This document shows positions 1 to 7,979 of a stretch of 64,000 nt of DNA, in pieces. The DNA lies in NCBI RefSeq assembly GCF_004005865.1, contig NZ_SACN01000001.1, forward strand, positions 558,001-622,000, in the 5' to 3' direction. The notes beneath the pieces are model-generated. The model did no database searches. It had not been told where the DNA came from and saw nothing but the letters and a program-made list of their open reading frames with translations. The stretch's first letter is position 1. Each line of letters begins with the position of its first letter. Both the position numbers and the translations under genes were made by a program. Source of the stretch: Sphingomonas crocodyli. Its GTDB lineage: Bacteria > Pseudomonadota > Alphaproteobacteria > Sphingomonadales > Sphingomonadaceae.

Positions 1-431
1 TCGAAAAAGGCGACGAAACGCTCGCCGTCGGCATCCTCGACTTCGCGGAAGCGGACGAAGGCGCGCATCTTGTGGATGTCGCGGCGCACCTCCTTGGCGA
101 GCAGATCGAGCCGGCGGCGCAGCGGATCGGATTCGTCGTCGATGCGCGCGGGATCGTCCTTCAGCCGGCAGAGCATCGTGTAGAGCAAGGCGAAGCGTTC
201 GGGATCGCGATGCAGGATCACGCTCTGCGCGAGATCGACGAAGCGGCGCGGGACGGCGAAGGCGGGCGCGGTCGGCGTGGGGCGCGGGGTGGCGGCGGTG
301 CCGAACAGGTCGCCGCCTTCGCCTTCGACCCGCCAGACGATGTCGGCGGGCGCGACATCGGCCATCGCGAGCGCGCGGGCGGCGTCGCGCCAGGCGTCGA
401 TGTCGTCGGGGCGGGGGAGGATGAATAGGTC
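1..431 (-). CDS. DUF4130 protein (UdgX-linked DNA-metabolism family), truncated by window edge
   Basis: The minus-strand frame from about 431 down to 1 reads a DUF4130-type N-terminal domain. Recognisable blocks are PRRFVDLAQSV, HRDPERFALLYTMLCRL, DPLRRRLDLLAKEVRRD and HKMRAFVRFREV, followed by GERFVAFFE at the window edge. In this family the domain is often followed by a uracil-DNA-glycosylase-like (UdgX) domain, which would lie outside the window. The frame directly abuts the radical SAM gene upstream, a known pairing suggesting a shared role in DNA repair or modification. The start is problematic. Family-like sequence begins at about 431, yet the frame between the stop at 492-494 and the first ATG at 365 has no ATG, GTG or TTG. 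A non-canonical start, frameshift or sequence error is possible. Confidence 0.8.
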
Positions 432-1671
432 AGGCCGCGAACAGCTCCAGTTGCTCGCGCTTGATGCGGGGCTTGAGGTCGAGGCGGTCGATCAGGGCGG
501 TGGGGCGCCAGTCGGACGCGACGATGAAGGGGCGGATCTTGGCGATCGAGACGGTGAGGCGTCCTACATCGGCGAGCGACAGCCGGCGCCATTTGCGCGA
601 GACGAGGATCGCGTCGACCGCCTTCACGCCAAGGCCGGGGACGCGCAGCAAAGCCTCGCGCGGGGCGCGGTTGACGTCCAGCGGGAAGGCGTCGCGATAT
701 TTGAGCGCCCAGGCGAGCTTGGGGTCGATATCGAGCGGGAGCATGCCGGCATCGTCGGTGGCGGCGGCGACCTCGGCGGGCTTGTAGCCGTAGAATCGCA
801 TCAGCCAGTCCGACTGGTAGAGCCGATGCTCGCGCATCAGGGGCGGGCGGCTGAGCGGCAGGACGGCGGAGGCATCGGGGATCGGGCTGAACGCCGAATA
901 ATAGACCCGGCGCAGCGCATAGCGATCGTAGAGCGTGGCGGCGGTGCGGACGATGTCGCTGTCGTTCGCCGCATCGGCGCCGACGATCATCTGGGTCGAC
1001 TGGCCGGCGGGGGCGAAGGCGGGGGCCGAGCGATAGCGTTTCTTCGCATCATGCCCGTCCTCGATCGCGGCCTTCATGCCGCCCATTGCGGCGCGGATGC
1101 CCGACGCGGACTTTTCGGGGGCGAGGCGGGCGAGGCCGGGGTCGGTCGGCAGCTCGACATTGATCGACAGGCGATCGGCGTGGCGGCCGGCGGCCTCGAT
1201 CAGCCGGGGATCGGCATCGGGGATCGTCTTGAGGTGGATATAGCCGCGAAACTGATGATCCTCGCGCAGGCTCCGCGCGACCTCGACCAGCTGCTCCATC
1301 GTGTAGTCGGAGGAGCGGATGATGCCCGAGGAGAGAAACAGCCCCTCGATATAATTGCGCCGATAGAAAGCGAGGGTGAGATCGACCACCTCCTTCGCGG
1401 TGAAGCGCGCGCGGCGGACGTTCGAACTCTTGCGGTTGATGCAATAGTGGCAGTCGAAGATGCAGCTGTTGGTCAGCAGGATCTTGAGCAGCGAGATGCA
1501 GCGGCCGTCGGGGGCATAAGCGTGGCAGATGCCCATCCCCTCGGTCGATCCGATCCCCTTCGCCTTGCCGGCCGAATCGCGCTTCGCCGTGCCGGAAGAC
1601 GCGCAGGACGCATCATATTTGGCCGCGTCGGCGAGGATTTCGAGTTTTTGCCGTGTATCGAGCTGCGCCAT
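430..1671 (-). CDS. radical SAM protein, putative DNA modification/repair
   Basis: A 413-residue radical SAM enzyme. The [4Fe-4S] ligands are in CIFDCHYC (C70, C74, C77), the family CxxxCxxC arrangement. A C-terminal helix-hairpin-helix-like stretch (VPGLGVKAVDAI, about residue 340) suggests DNA binding. This matches the family annotated as putative DNA modification/repair radical SAM protein, which co-occurs with DUF4130/UdgX proteins, and such a protein is encoded immediately downstream. The substrate is unknown. The ATG at 1671 is chosen because the protein starts MAQLDTRQKLEIL as in the family and leaves a 146-base divergent promoter region with the globin gene. Confidence 0.88.
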   Translation of the reverse strand: MAQLDTRQKLEILADAAKYDASCASSGTAKRDSAGKAKGIGSTEGMGICHAYAPDGRCISLLKILLTNSCIFDCHYCINRKSSNVRRARFTAKEVVDLTLAFYRRNYIEGLFLSSGIIRSSDYTMEQLVEVARSLREDHQFRGYIHLKTIPDADPRLIEAAGRHADRLSINVELPTDPGLARLAPEKSASGIRAAMGGMKAAIEDGHDAKKRYRSAPAFAPAGQSTQMIVGADAANDSDIVRTAATLYDRYALRRVYYSAFSPIPDASAVLPLSRPPLMREHRLYQSDWLMRFYGYKPAEVAAATDDAGMLPLDIDPKLAWALKYRDAFPLDVNRAPREALLRVPGLGVKAVDAILVSRKWRRLSLADVGRLTVSIAKIRPFIVASDWRPTALIDRLDLKPRIKREQLELFAA

Positions 1672-1705
1672 TTGTTCTTTTTATGTTCGCCTTGGCGCGG
1701 TGGCA

Positions 1706-1719
1706 ATGATCCAGATCAA
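1706..1719. promoter_or_regulatory. FNR/FixK-like half-perfect palindrome
   Basis: ATGAT-N4-ATCAA, one base from the FNR/FixK consensus TTGAT-N4-ATCAA. It lies between the divergent radical SAM and truncated-globin genes, 112 bases upstream of the globin start. Regulator identity is inferred. Confidence 0.45.
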
Positions 1720-1739
1720 TCGATCGCGCCGGGCCGGGT

Positions 1740-1753
1740 TTGACGTCGGTCAA
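1740..1753. promoter_or_regulatory. NnrR/Dnr-type palindrome upstream of globin
   Basis: TTGAC-GTCG-GTCAA is a perfect 5+5 palindrome that extends one more pair (T1739/A1754). It matches the TTGAC-N4-GTCAA variant of the CRP/FNR-family box associated with NO or low-oxygen sensors. It ends 64 bases before the globin ATG, where an activator site could act. Palindrome and position are seen; the regulator is inferred. Confidence 0.55.
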
Positions 1754-1817
1754 AGCGAATCACCGGGCGGCGCGCCAAAGCTGTGGTCCAGAAGCGGAGC
1801 TTGGAAGGATCAGGCGC

Positions 1818-2363
1818 ATGACCGACGTTATCGTCACACACGGCGTGCCAGTGCCGGGTCGTCCGGGGTCCGCTTCACCTCCCAATGCCCGGATCGCCTC
1901 GACACCGTCGCGCCCCGCCACCGCCGCGTCCTTTGCGACGCCCTATCAGGCGCTGGGCGGGGCGGCGGTGATCGAGGCGATCATCGATCGCTTCTACGAT
2001 CTGGTCGAACATGACCCGTCTTTTGCCGAGCTGCGCGCGATGCACGCGTCCGATCTGGGGCCGGTGCGCCGTTCGCTCGCCCGCTTCCTGACCGGATGGT
2101 GCGGCGGGCCGCGCGACTGGTTTCGCGAGGATCGGCCGGGCGGCAGCTGCGTGATGTCGCTCCACCGCAGTCTCGCGATCGATCCCGCGACCGCCGGCCA
2201 GTGGATCGACGCGATGACCCGCGCGATCGGCGGCCAGCCCGACATCGACGAGAGTTTGGCCGCTTTGATGGTCGAGCGGCTCGACATGATGGTGCGCGGG
2301 ATGATCAACCGCGCGGTGAGCGTGGACGCCGCGGCGCGGGAGCAGGCGGAGTCGGTGGCTTAG
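1818..2363 (+). CDS. group II truncated hemoglobin
   Basis: A 181-residue protein whose residues ~42-140 match a 2/2 truncated globin of group II. Visible blocks are YQALGGAAVIEAIIDRFYDLV with Tyr60 at the B10 position, LRAMHASDL, FLTGWCGGP, the proximal-His segment SLHRSLAI (His116), and QWIDAM with the G8 Trp (W129). Such heme proteins bind O2 and NO and are linked to oxidative or nitrosative stress. An unusual ~40-residue Pro/Ala/Ser/Thr-rich N-terminal extension precedes the globin fold. I chose ATG 1818 because AAGGA at 1804-1808 gives good spacing; an in-frame start exists at 1740 but it would lie on the palindrome. Two FNR/NnrR-like boxes upstream suggest oxygen or NO control. Confidence 0.88.
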   Translation: MTDVIVTHGVPVPGRPGSASPPNARIASTPSRPATAASFATPYQALGGAAVIEAIIDRFYDLVEHDPSFAELRAMHASDLGPVRRSLARFLTGWCGGPRDWFREDRPGGSCVMSLHRSLAIDPATAGQWIDAMTRAIGGQPDIDESLAALMVERLDMMVRGMINRAVSVDAAAREQAESVA

Positions 2364-2440
2364 GTCAACGGCTTATCAAGTGCGGCGTGGCTGCGTTCGC
2401 CGCAATTGCTGCCATCAGCTGATCGTGGCACGTTCGTTCG

Positions 2441-2797
2441 ATGAGCCGTCAGCTTTATCTAAGAATACGCCGCTTCGTTGACCATGATCAATCGACACGC
2501 GCTCGACCTGCAACGCCATTTTTCGGCATCCTACCCTTAGCGGTTATGGGCTTACTTCAATCACGACTTAACGAGGGCGCTGCCGCCGCAGGTTGGATTG
2601 TCGCAATTGTCACGGGGGTAATCTGGACGGCTTTCGCTTGTTGGCGTGGTTATCGTCTTTTTCGAGCGTTTGGCATTCGAAGTGACAGGCGGTTTGACCA
2701 ACAAGTAAAGCTATTCTTGCCGCCCGAATACGCGCAGGCCGAAAGTGCGACGAAGGCTAGACAACGCAGCCGAGCAAGAAAACGCGCCGGCAGCTAG
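2441..2797 (+). CDS. hypothetical small membrane protein
   Basis: An unrecognised 118-residue frame. It has one clear hydrophobic helix (GWIVAIVTGVIWTAFA) and a weaker one (FFGILPLAVMGLL), and a very basic C-terminus rich in Arg and Lys. The stretch is noticeably less GC-rich than its neighbours, so it may be an acquired or decaying gene. Another FNR-like palindrome, TTGAC-N4-ATCAA at 2478-2491, lies inside the first part of the frame. If that box is functional, the true start could be ATG 2547, giving 83 residues. No Shine-Dalgarno strongly favours either start. Confidence 0.4.
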   Translation: MSRQLYLRIRRFVDHDQSTRARPATPFFGILPLAVMGLLQSRLNEGAAAAGWIVAIVTGVIWTAFACWRGYRLFRAFGIRSDRRFDQQVKLFLPPEYAQAESATKARQRSRARKRAGS

Positions 2798-2853
2798 CTA
2801 CCCCATGTCAGCCGGTCAGCCCACGCGCCGGAAGCGGTCGCTTGGGGGCGTAC

Positions 2854-3210
2854 CTAGTCCAGCTGGTGCAGGATCATCGTGTTGCCGTCGGGGTCGAACA
2901 CGTTGATCATGCGGCAGTGCGGGCCTTTGACGATCTCGCCCTCGGCGATCCGGCCGCCCTTCGCGCGGACGTCGGCGATCGTGGCGTCGAGATCGTTGAC
3001 TTCGAACGCGATCATCGCGCCCGACGCCGGATGCGGGGATACCGGCATCACCGTGGTGATCGCGAAGCAGCCGCCGCCCGGCAGATCATATTCGACCCAG
3101 GGCGACGCCGCCCCTGCACCGCTTTCCAGACCCAGCACGCCTTCGTAGAATCCGCGTGCGGCGGCCATGTCCGAAACCATGTAGAGCGTGAAGGCGACCT
3201 TGCGCAGCAT
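2854..3210 (-). CDS. VOC family (glyoxalase/bleomycin-resistance fold) protein
   Basis: A 118-residue single-domain vicinal-oxygen-chelate protein. The N-terminal βαβββ module starts KVAFTLYMVSDMAAARGFYEGVLGL, the typical MAxxFYxxxLG signature. The second module contains AFEVNDLDATIADVRAKGG and ends FDPDGNTMILHQLD, where the DPDGN turn and final Glu/Gln position are normal VOC features. The substrate cannot be read from sequence. It stands alone between a small hypothetical and the yggT operon, transcribed away from the latter. Confidence 0.85.
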   Translation of the reverse strand: MLRKVAFTLYMVSDMAAARGFYEGVLGLESGAGAASPWVEYDLPGGGCFAITTVMPVSPHPASGAMIAFEVNDLDATIADVRAKGGRIAEGEIVKGPHCRMINVFDPDGNTMILHQLD

Positions 3211-3331
3211 CGGCGGGCTCCTATCTGTCAGCCGACCTTATCCCGGATCGGCGCCGGAACGAAGCGCATGCGGCGCTCGTTGCGTCGCACCGTATCAATC
3301 GGCTAGGACGGTCGCAGAGGTTCTTTCGCAC

Positions 3332-3619
3332 ATGATTATCAGCATAGTTCTTTTCCTGCTCGGCATCCTGAAGATGATCATCATCGTTCAGGCAATCATT
3401 TCGTGGCTGGTGGCGTTCAACGTCATCAACACCTACAACGATTTCGTCCGCCAGTTCCTCTACGCGCTCGATCGGCTGACCGAGCCGCTGTACAAGCCGA
3501 TCCGCAAGATCTTGCCCGATTTCGGCGCGCTCGATCTGTCGCCGCTGGTGGTGCTGATCCTGATCATCATCCTCGAAAAGATCCTTGTCGGCATCCACAC
3601 TGGCGCGCCGCTGATCTGA
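3332..3619 (+). CDS. YggT family integral membrane protein
   Basis: A 95-residue protein with two membrane helices (IISIVLFLLGILKMIIIVQAIISWL and LSPLVVLILIIILEKIL) around a loop with TEPLYKPIRKILPDFGALDLSP, the YggT family hallmark. YggT proteins are linked to membrane integrity or osmotic response and to cell division in some bacteria; the biochemical role is unknown. ATG 3332 starts the first helix, with AGAGG at 3316-3320 upstream. A longer in-frame extension from 3188 is not plausible. It heads a likely operon with a DUF167 gene, folD and a MarC gene. Confidence 0.88.
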   Translation: MIISIVLFLLGILKMIIIVQAIISWLVAFNVINTYNDFVRQFLYALDRLTEPLYKPIRKILPDFGALDLSPLVVLILIIILEKILVGIHTGAPLI

Positions 3620-3933
3620 CGGTCTGGAGCGCACATGCGGACGGCGTGATCCTGGCCGTCCGTGCGCGTCCGCGCGGTGGGCGCGATACGATCGAGGGGG
3701 TTGCGAGCGATGCCGACGGGCGCGACTGGCTGTCGGTCCGGCTGGCCGCGGCCCCCAGCGACGGCGCGGCGAACGAGGCGCTGGTCGCGCTGCTCGCCAA
3801 GGCGCTCGGCCTTCGAAAAAGCGACGTGACACTGGCGGCCGGGGCCACAGCACGGCTAAAGAGGCTGCATATCAGGGGCGACGCGACCGCATTGGGCGCC
3901 GCCATCGACGAACTCATCAGGGGTAAGGCATGA
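3616..3933 (+). CDS. DUF167 (YggU-like) protein
   Basis: About 105 residues of DUF167: [47 protein letters not shown] and [19 protein letters not shown]. The PxDGxANxAL motif is diagnostic. Function is unknown; yggT-yggU adjacency is widespread. The start is uncertain. The domain needs residues before the first in-frame GTG (3646), so I place it at CTG 3616, overlapping the yggT stop codon. No ATG, GTG or TTG fits better. The 3' end overlaps folD by four bases (ATGA), indicating translational coupling. Confidence 0.82.
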   Translation: MTVWSAHADGVILAVRARPRGGRDTIEGVASDADGRDWLSVRLAAAPSDGAANEALVALLAKALGLRKSDVTLAAGATARLKRLHIRGDATALGAAIDELIRGKA

Positions 3934-4823
3934 CGGCGCAGATTATCGACGGCAAGGCGTTCGCAGGCGACCTGCGCGCGAAGGTGGCGGCGATGGTGCC
4001 CGCCTTCCGCGCCAAGGCGGGCCGCGCGCCGGGCCTCGCGGTCGTGCTGGTCGGCGAAGATCCGGCGAGCCAGGTCTATGTGCGCAACAAGCACAAGATG
4101 ACGATCGAAGCGGGCATGGAAAGCTTCGAACATCGCCTGCCCGCAGATACGTCGCAGGACGCGCTGATCGCGCTGGTCCATCAGTTGAACGCCGATCCGA
4201 GCGTGGACGGCATCCTCGTCCAGCTTCCGCTGCCCAGGCAGATCGACGAGAGCGCGGTGCTGGCCGCGATCGATCCCGACAAGGATGTCGATGGCTTCCA
4301 CGTCGTCAATGTCGGGCGGCTTTCGACCGGCATGGCGGGCTATGTGCCGTGCACGCCGCTGGGCTGCGTGATGCTGCTCAAGGATCGGCTGGGCGATCTT
4401 TCGGGCAAGGATGCGGTGGTGATCGGCCGATCGAACATCGTCGGCAAGCCGATGGCGCAGCTGCTGCTCGCCGAAAATTGCACCGTCACCGTCGCGCACA
4501 GCCGCACCGCGAATCTGCCTGAAGTCGTGCGCCGCGCCGATATCGTCGTGGCGGCGGTGGGGCGGCCGGAAATGGTGAAGGGCGACTGGATCAAGCCGGG
4601 CGCGATCGTGATCGACGTCGGCATCAACCGCGTGCCGGGTGCAGGGCCGGGCAAGACCAAGCTGGTCGGCGATGTCGACTTTGCGGAAGCGGTGGAGGTC
4701 GCGGGCGCGATCACGCCGGTTCCGGGCGGGGTCGGCCCGATGACGATCGCGGTCCTGCTGCGCAACACGTTGGTCGCCGCGCACCGGCTGGCGGGCGTGC
4801 CTTATGAGAAGGGCGCGATCTGA
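3930..4823 (+). CDS. folD: bifunctional methylenetetrahydrofolate dehydrogenase/cyclohydrolase FolD
   Basis: A 297-residue cytosolic enzyme that interconverts 5,10-methylene-, methenyl- and 10-formyl-tetrahydrofolate with NADP. The catalytic region is [11 protein letters not shown] (Lys54 or Lys56 in the YxxxK motif). [10 protein letters not shown] and the NADP-binding [17 protein letters not shown] follow, and the C-terminal signature is [16 protein letters not shown]. Length is normal for the family. The ATG overlaps the DUF167 stop (ATGA), and the MarC-type gene begins two bases after the folD stop, so the cluster is probably one transcript. Confidence 0.97.
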   Translation: MTAQIIDGKAFAGDLRAKVAAMVPAFRAKAGRAPGLAVVLVGEDPASQVYVRNKHKMTIEAGMESFEHRLPADTSQDALIALVHQLNADPSVDGILVQLPLPRQIDESAVLAAIDPDKDVDGFHVVNVGRLSTGMAGYVPCTPLGCVMLLKDRLGDLSGKDAVVIGRSNIVGKPMAQLLLAENCTVTVAHSRTANLPEVVRRADIVVAAVGRPEMVKGDWIKPGAIVIDVGINRVPGAGPGKTKLVGDVDFAEAVEVAGAITPVPGGVGPMTIAVLLRNTLVAAHRLAGVPYEKGAI

Positions 4824-4825
4824 CG

Positions 4826-5467
4826 ATGATCGCTCTCTTCCTCTCGGCCTTCGTGACCCTGTTCGTGGTGATCGATCCGCCCGGCTGCGCGCCGATCTTC
4901 GCCAGCCTGACGCCGGGCGCGAGCGATCGGCAGCGGCGCGCGATGGCGATCCGCGCCACGACGATCGCGGGCGTCGTCCTGCTGCTGTTCGCGCTGATCG
5001 GCGAGAAATTGCTGTCGACTTTGGGCATCAGCCTCGATGCCTTCCGCATCGCGGGCGGCGTGATGCTGTTCCTGATCGCGCTCGAAATGGTGTTCGAAAA
5101 GCGCACCGAGCGGCGCGAGGGCCGCGCCGAGGAGATCAGCAAGAAGGCGGCCGAGGAGCATCGCGAGATCGAAGATATCTCGGTCTTCCCGATGGCGATC
5201 CCGATGATTGCGGGGCCGGGATCGATCGCGACGACGATGCTGCTGGTGTCGCGCAGCAATGGCGTCGAACAGTCGGTGGTGGTGATCGTGGCGCTGCTGG
5301 CGGTGCTGGCGCTGATGCTGGCGGCGCTGCTGGCCGCGGGCGCGATCATGCGCGTGCTGGGGCCGAAGCTGGAGGCGATGATCACCCGCATATTGGGCGT
5401 GCTGCTGGCGGCGCTGGCGGTGCAGTTCGTGATCGACGGGATCACGAAGGCCTTTCACCTGTCCTAA
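4826..5467 (+). CDS. MarC family integral membrane protein
   Basis: A 213-residue inner-membrane protein with about six hydrophobic helices. The N-terminus FLSAFVTLFVVIDPPGCAPIFASLTPG and the central FPMAIPMIAGPGSIATTMLL are MarC/YhgN signatures (the DPxG and PxxxGPG motifs of the first and fourth helices). A charged cytosolic loop (RTERREGRAEEISKKAAEEHREIEDIS) separates the two halves. The physiological role is not established; the old link to multiple antibiotic resistance was not supported for E. coli MarC. It is last in the yggT-DUF167-folD run and ends at a palindromic repeat. Confidence 0.9.
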   Translation: MIALFLSAFVTLFVVIDPPGCAPIFASLTPGASDRQRRAMAIRATTIAGVVLLLFALIGEKLLSTLGISLDAFRIAGGVMLFLIALEMVFEKRTERREGRAEEISKKAAEEHREIEDISVFPMAIPMIAGPGSIATTMLLVSRSNGVEQSVVVIVALLAVLALMLAALLAAGAIMRVLGPKLEAMITRILGVLLAALAVQFVIDGITKAFHLS

Positions 5468-5593
5468 ATCCTCCCCCGGAGGGGGAGGGGGACCGCGAAG
5501 CGGTGGAGGGGTATTCGCCACGAGCGGTCCGCTGCCGGCTAACTACCCCTCCACCATGCTGCGCATGGTCCCCCTCCCCTTCCAGGGGAGGAT
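5468..5593. repeat. CCTCCCCC-type intergenic palindromic repeat, copy 1
   Basis: Inverted-repeat element of ~126 bases bounded by ATCCTCCCC and GGGGAGGAT. It contains nested hairpins (CTCCCCC/GGGGGAG, CCGC-GAA-GCGG, CCATGC-TGC-GCATGG). It sits exactly between convergent genes and closely resembles copies at 32664-32789 and 35243-35367, suggesting a mobile palindromic element used as a bidirectional terminator. Confidence 0.8.
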
Positions 5594-5600
5594 CTGATTT

Positions 5601-7364
5601 TTAGTTCACCAGTTTCCACAGCCGGTAGGGCGAGTTGGCCGGAAGTTCGACCCGCTCCAGCCAGCTCGGCACCTGATCCTTCATCAGCTGACGGTAGAAG
5701 CCGCCTTTGTCGTAGAGCGTCGTTTCGGCCATGCCGGGGCAGACGAGCAGCATCGTCGCGCCGTGGCGCTTCATCACGTCGTGCGCGACTTCGGGCGACT
5801 TTTCGCGGAAGGCGTGGTGGACGTCGAGGATCGCCTGCTGGTTGCGGTGATAGGGGCCGGCGATCGCGCTGTGGCCGGTCATCGCGATCAGGCGCGGGCC
5901 GAGATCGACATGGGTGAGGATCACGGTCGGCTTGAACGCACCCAGTTCGCGCAGATAGGCGATGCGGGGGCAGCGGACGCTGCGATCGACGGCCTTCTTC
6001 TTCGCGGGCTTTTCGGACTTGGGCCAGTGCGTCGTGACATATTCGACGCCAAGGCCGGAGACGGCGAGGAAGGCCGCCGTCGGCCCCAGCACGCGGACGA
6101 TGCTCGACTTCGCATTCAACAGCCGGCTCATGATCGGCCATGCGAGCGCGGTCGCGCCGAACACGCCCAGCATCTGCGCCTGCGGGCCGTAGCGCGACTG
6201 CCAGAACATGCAGGCGGTGGAAAAGACGCTGAGCAAGGCGATCGTCGCCCAGGCGGGGGCGGTCGCCTGCCCGCGCGCGCGCCACGCGGCGACGATCGCG
6301 CCCAGCGCGCCGAAGACGGGGAGGGCGGCGATGTTCATCGCGTCGCGCCACGCCTTGGTATGGAGCGGGCGCACCTCGCGCACATGGCTGAACCACAGCT
6401 TTTCGAGTTCGGGCGAGAGATGTTCGGGGCGGCCCAGGCATTGCGGGAAGGCGCCGGCATAGACGCCGGCCACCGCGCCCGCCGCGACGCCCGCAAGCGC
6501 CAGACGCAGCACGCGGCTTTCGACGCGGGCGTAGGAGAGGGCGAACAGCAAAGCGCCCGCGAGCAGCATCGCGGTGAGATAGACGGGCGAGAAGGCGTCG
6601 CACACGGCCAGGCGATTGTCGGTGGAGGCGAAGCCCGCGAAGATGAGCGCGGAGCCGCCCGCCAGCACGAGCGCATAGCCGCGCATCCGATCGGCCTCGG
6701 CCCGGTCCCAGATCCAGCGCAGCACCGTCGCCGCGCCCGCCATCGCCATCGACGGCAGCAGTTCCAGCCCGATGCCCAGCGACACCACGGTCGCCGCCGC
6801 GACGGTGACGCCGCCGCGCTTGCCGACCGGATCGGCAAGCCCTGCGAGCGCGAGCATCAGCATCGCCAGCTGCCAGCCATGATGATCGACGCGCAGCGGG
6901 AACCACATGAACATCGCGGTCTGCGCGCACAGCAGCATCGCGAAGGCGAGCGGGTAAGCGAGCGGGGCGATCAGCCGGCGGCTCGCGAGGATCAGCGCCC
7001 ACAGGGTCGCCCCGAAGGCAAGCATCGGCGCCACCGTGGTCGCGAAGCGCAGCGAGGTGAAATTGTCGGTCACCTGCCGCGACAGGAACAGCAGCACCGC
7101 GATCGGCAGATCGACGATCCGGGTCCAATGGATGCTGGCGCCGGCCGGCGGATCGAGCTTGTGCTGGCGCAGATCGAACCAGCCCTGTCCGTTGAGCCAT
7201 GCCTGCACCTGCGCCAGCCGCATATTGTCATCGGTGTCGCCCAGCCCCAGCACGCGGATGGCCGGCCATTTGTAGATCAGCATGTAGATGATCGTGCCCG
7301 CGAACATCAGCCAGAATGTCCGCCGCCAATGCCGCTCGACGAACGCGATGATCCGATCTTCCAC
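5601..7364 (-). CDS. multi-pass membrane protein, GT-C-glycosyltransferase-like
   Basis: A 587-residue protein with one N-terminal helix, a first loop with GDTDDNMRL (D43-R49), WLNGQGWFDLRQHKLDPP and HWTRIVDLPIAVL, then about ten hydrophobic helices and a C-terminal soluble part (about residues 470-587) with GPYHRNQ. The acidic DxDD in the first loop, followed by many helices and a soluble tail, resembles GT-C glycosyltransferases that use polyprenyl-linked sugars; this is inference. A paralogue is at 11253-13112, sharing the first-loop block and YHRN. Neighbouring gtrA, GT2 and methyltransferase genes support a role in surface-glycan decoration. Confidence 0.75.
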   Translation of the reverse strand: MEDRIIAFVERHWRRTFWLMFAGTIIYMLIYKWPAIRVLGLGDTDDNMRLAQVQAWLNGQGWFDLRQHKLDPPAGASIHWTRIVDLPIAVLLFLSRQVTDNFTSLRFATTVAPMLAFGATLWALILASRRLIAPLAYPLAFAMLLCAQTAMFMWFPLRVDHHGWQLAMLMLALAGLADPVGKRGGVTVAAATVVSLGIGLELLPSMAMAGAATVLRWIWDRAEADRMRGYALVLAGGSALIFAGFASTDNRLAVCDAFSPVYLTAMLLAGALLFALSYARVESRVLRLALAGVAAGAVAGVYAGAFPQCLGRPEHLSPELEKLWFSHVREVRPLHTKAWRDAMNIAALPVFGALGAIVAAWRARGQATAPAWATIALLSVFSTACMFWQSRYGPQAQMLGVFGATALAWPIMSRLLNAKSSIVRVLGPTAAFLAVSGLGVEYVTTHWPKSEKPAKKKAVDRSVRCPRIAYLRELGAFKPTVILTHVDLGPRLIAMTGHSAIAGPYHRNQQAILDVHHAFREKSPEVAHDVMKRHGATMLLVCPGMAETTLYDKGGFYRQLMKDQVPSWLERVELPANSPYRLWKLVN

Positions 7365-7412
7365 CGATACCCCTGATGCTGTGACGGCGCGACCGTAGAG
7401 CCAAGACCCTCC

Positions 7413-7500
7413 ATCGTCACCCCCGCGAAGGCGGGGGCCTATCCAGAGCCATTACATGCGGAGAGACTGGATGGGTCCCCGCCTTCGCGGGGATGACGGT
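7413..7500. repeat. CCCGCGAAGGCGGGG-type palindromic repeat
   Basis: Two ~34-base arms (7413-7446 and 7467-7500) form an imperfect inverted repeat around a 20-base centre. The arms contain CCCCGCGAAGGCGGGG and ATCCAG/CTGGAT. It lies between the divergent membrane-protein and gtrA genes. Similar elements are common in sphingomonad genomes, and one would be expected to form a strong hairpin or cruciform. Confidence 0.8.
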
Positions 7501-7562
7501 GGGAGCTATTCGCCTCGCGCCCGCTTGAGGCGCGGACGCTTTTGTGGAAGAGCGCGGAGCAC

Positions 7563-7979
7563 ATGCGCAGCGCGGGCATCCTTTCAGCCGAACGCCTCGT
7601 ACTCCTTGGTCAGCTCGTCCGATATGGGATCAGCGGCGGGATCGCGAGCCTCGTCAACATCGGTGTGTATCACGCCGGGGTGAAGCTTGCGCATCTCGAT
7701 CCCAACCTGGCCTGGACGATCGGGTTTCTGGCAGCGGCGGCGACGGGCTATGTGATCCATTCGCGGTGGAGCTTTCGCGGGCATGGCCGGCGCGACAATG
7801 TGTGGCGGCAGACGTCGCGCTTCTTCGTCGTCTCGCTGATCAGCTTCGCGCTCAACAGCTTCTGGGTGTTCCTGCTCGTCCAGCATTTCAGGCTGCCGAT
7901 TTGGGCGCCCTATCCGTTCGCCTTGTTCGTGACCCCGCTGCTCGTCTTCTGGCTCAATCGCATATGGGTATTCGGGTGA
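7563..7979 (+). CDS. GtrA family membrane protein
   Basis: A 138-residue protein with four helices and the GtrA pattern: QLVRYGISGGIASLVNIGVYH at the N-terminus, WTIGFLAAAATGYVIHSRWSF in the middle and FWLNRIWVFG at the end. The conserved F/Y-x-W-S-F and N-R-x-W-V-F are visible. GtrA proteins are thought to flip polyprenyl-phosphate sugars across the inner membrane for O-antigen or cell-wall glycan modification. I use ATG 7563 rather than TTG 7542. The stop overlaps the start of the next glycosyltransferase gene (GTGA), as expected for a GtrA-GtrB pair. Confidence 0.88.
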   Translation: MRSAGILSAERLVLLGQLVRYGISGGIASLVNIGVYHAGVKLAHLDPNLAWTIGFLAAAATGYVIHSRWSFRGHGRRDNVWRQTSRFFVVSLISFALNSFWVFLLVQHFRLPIWAPYPFALFVTPLLVFWLNRIWVFG

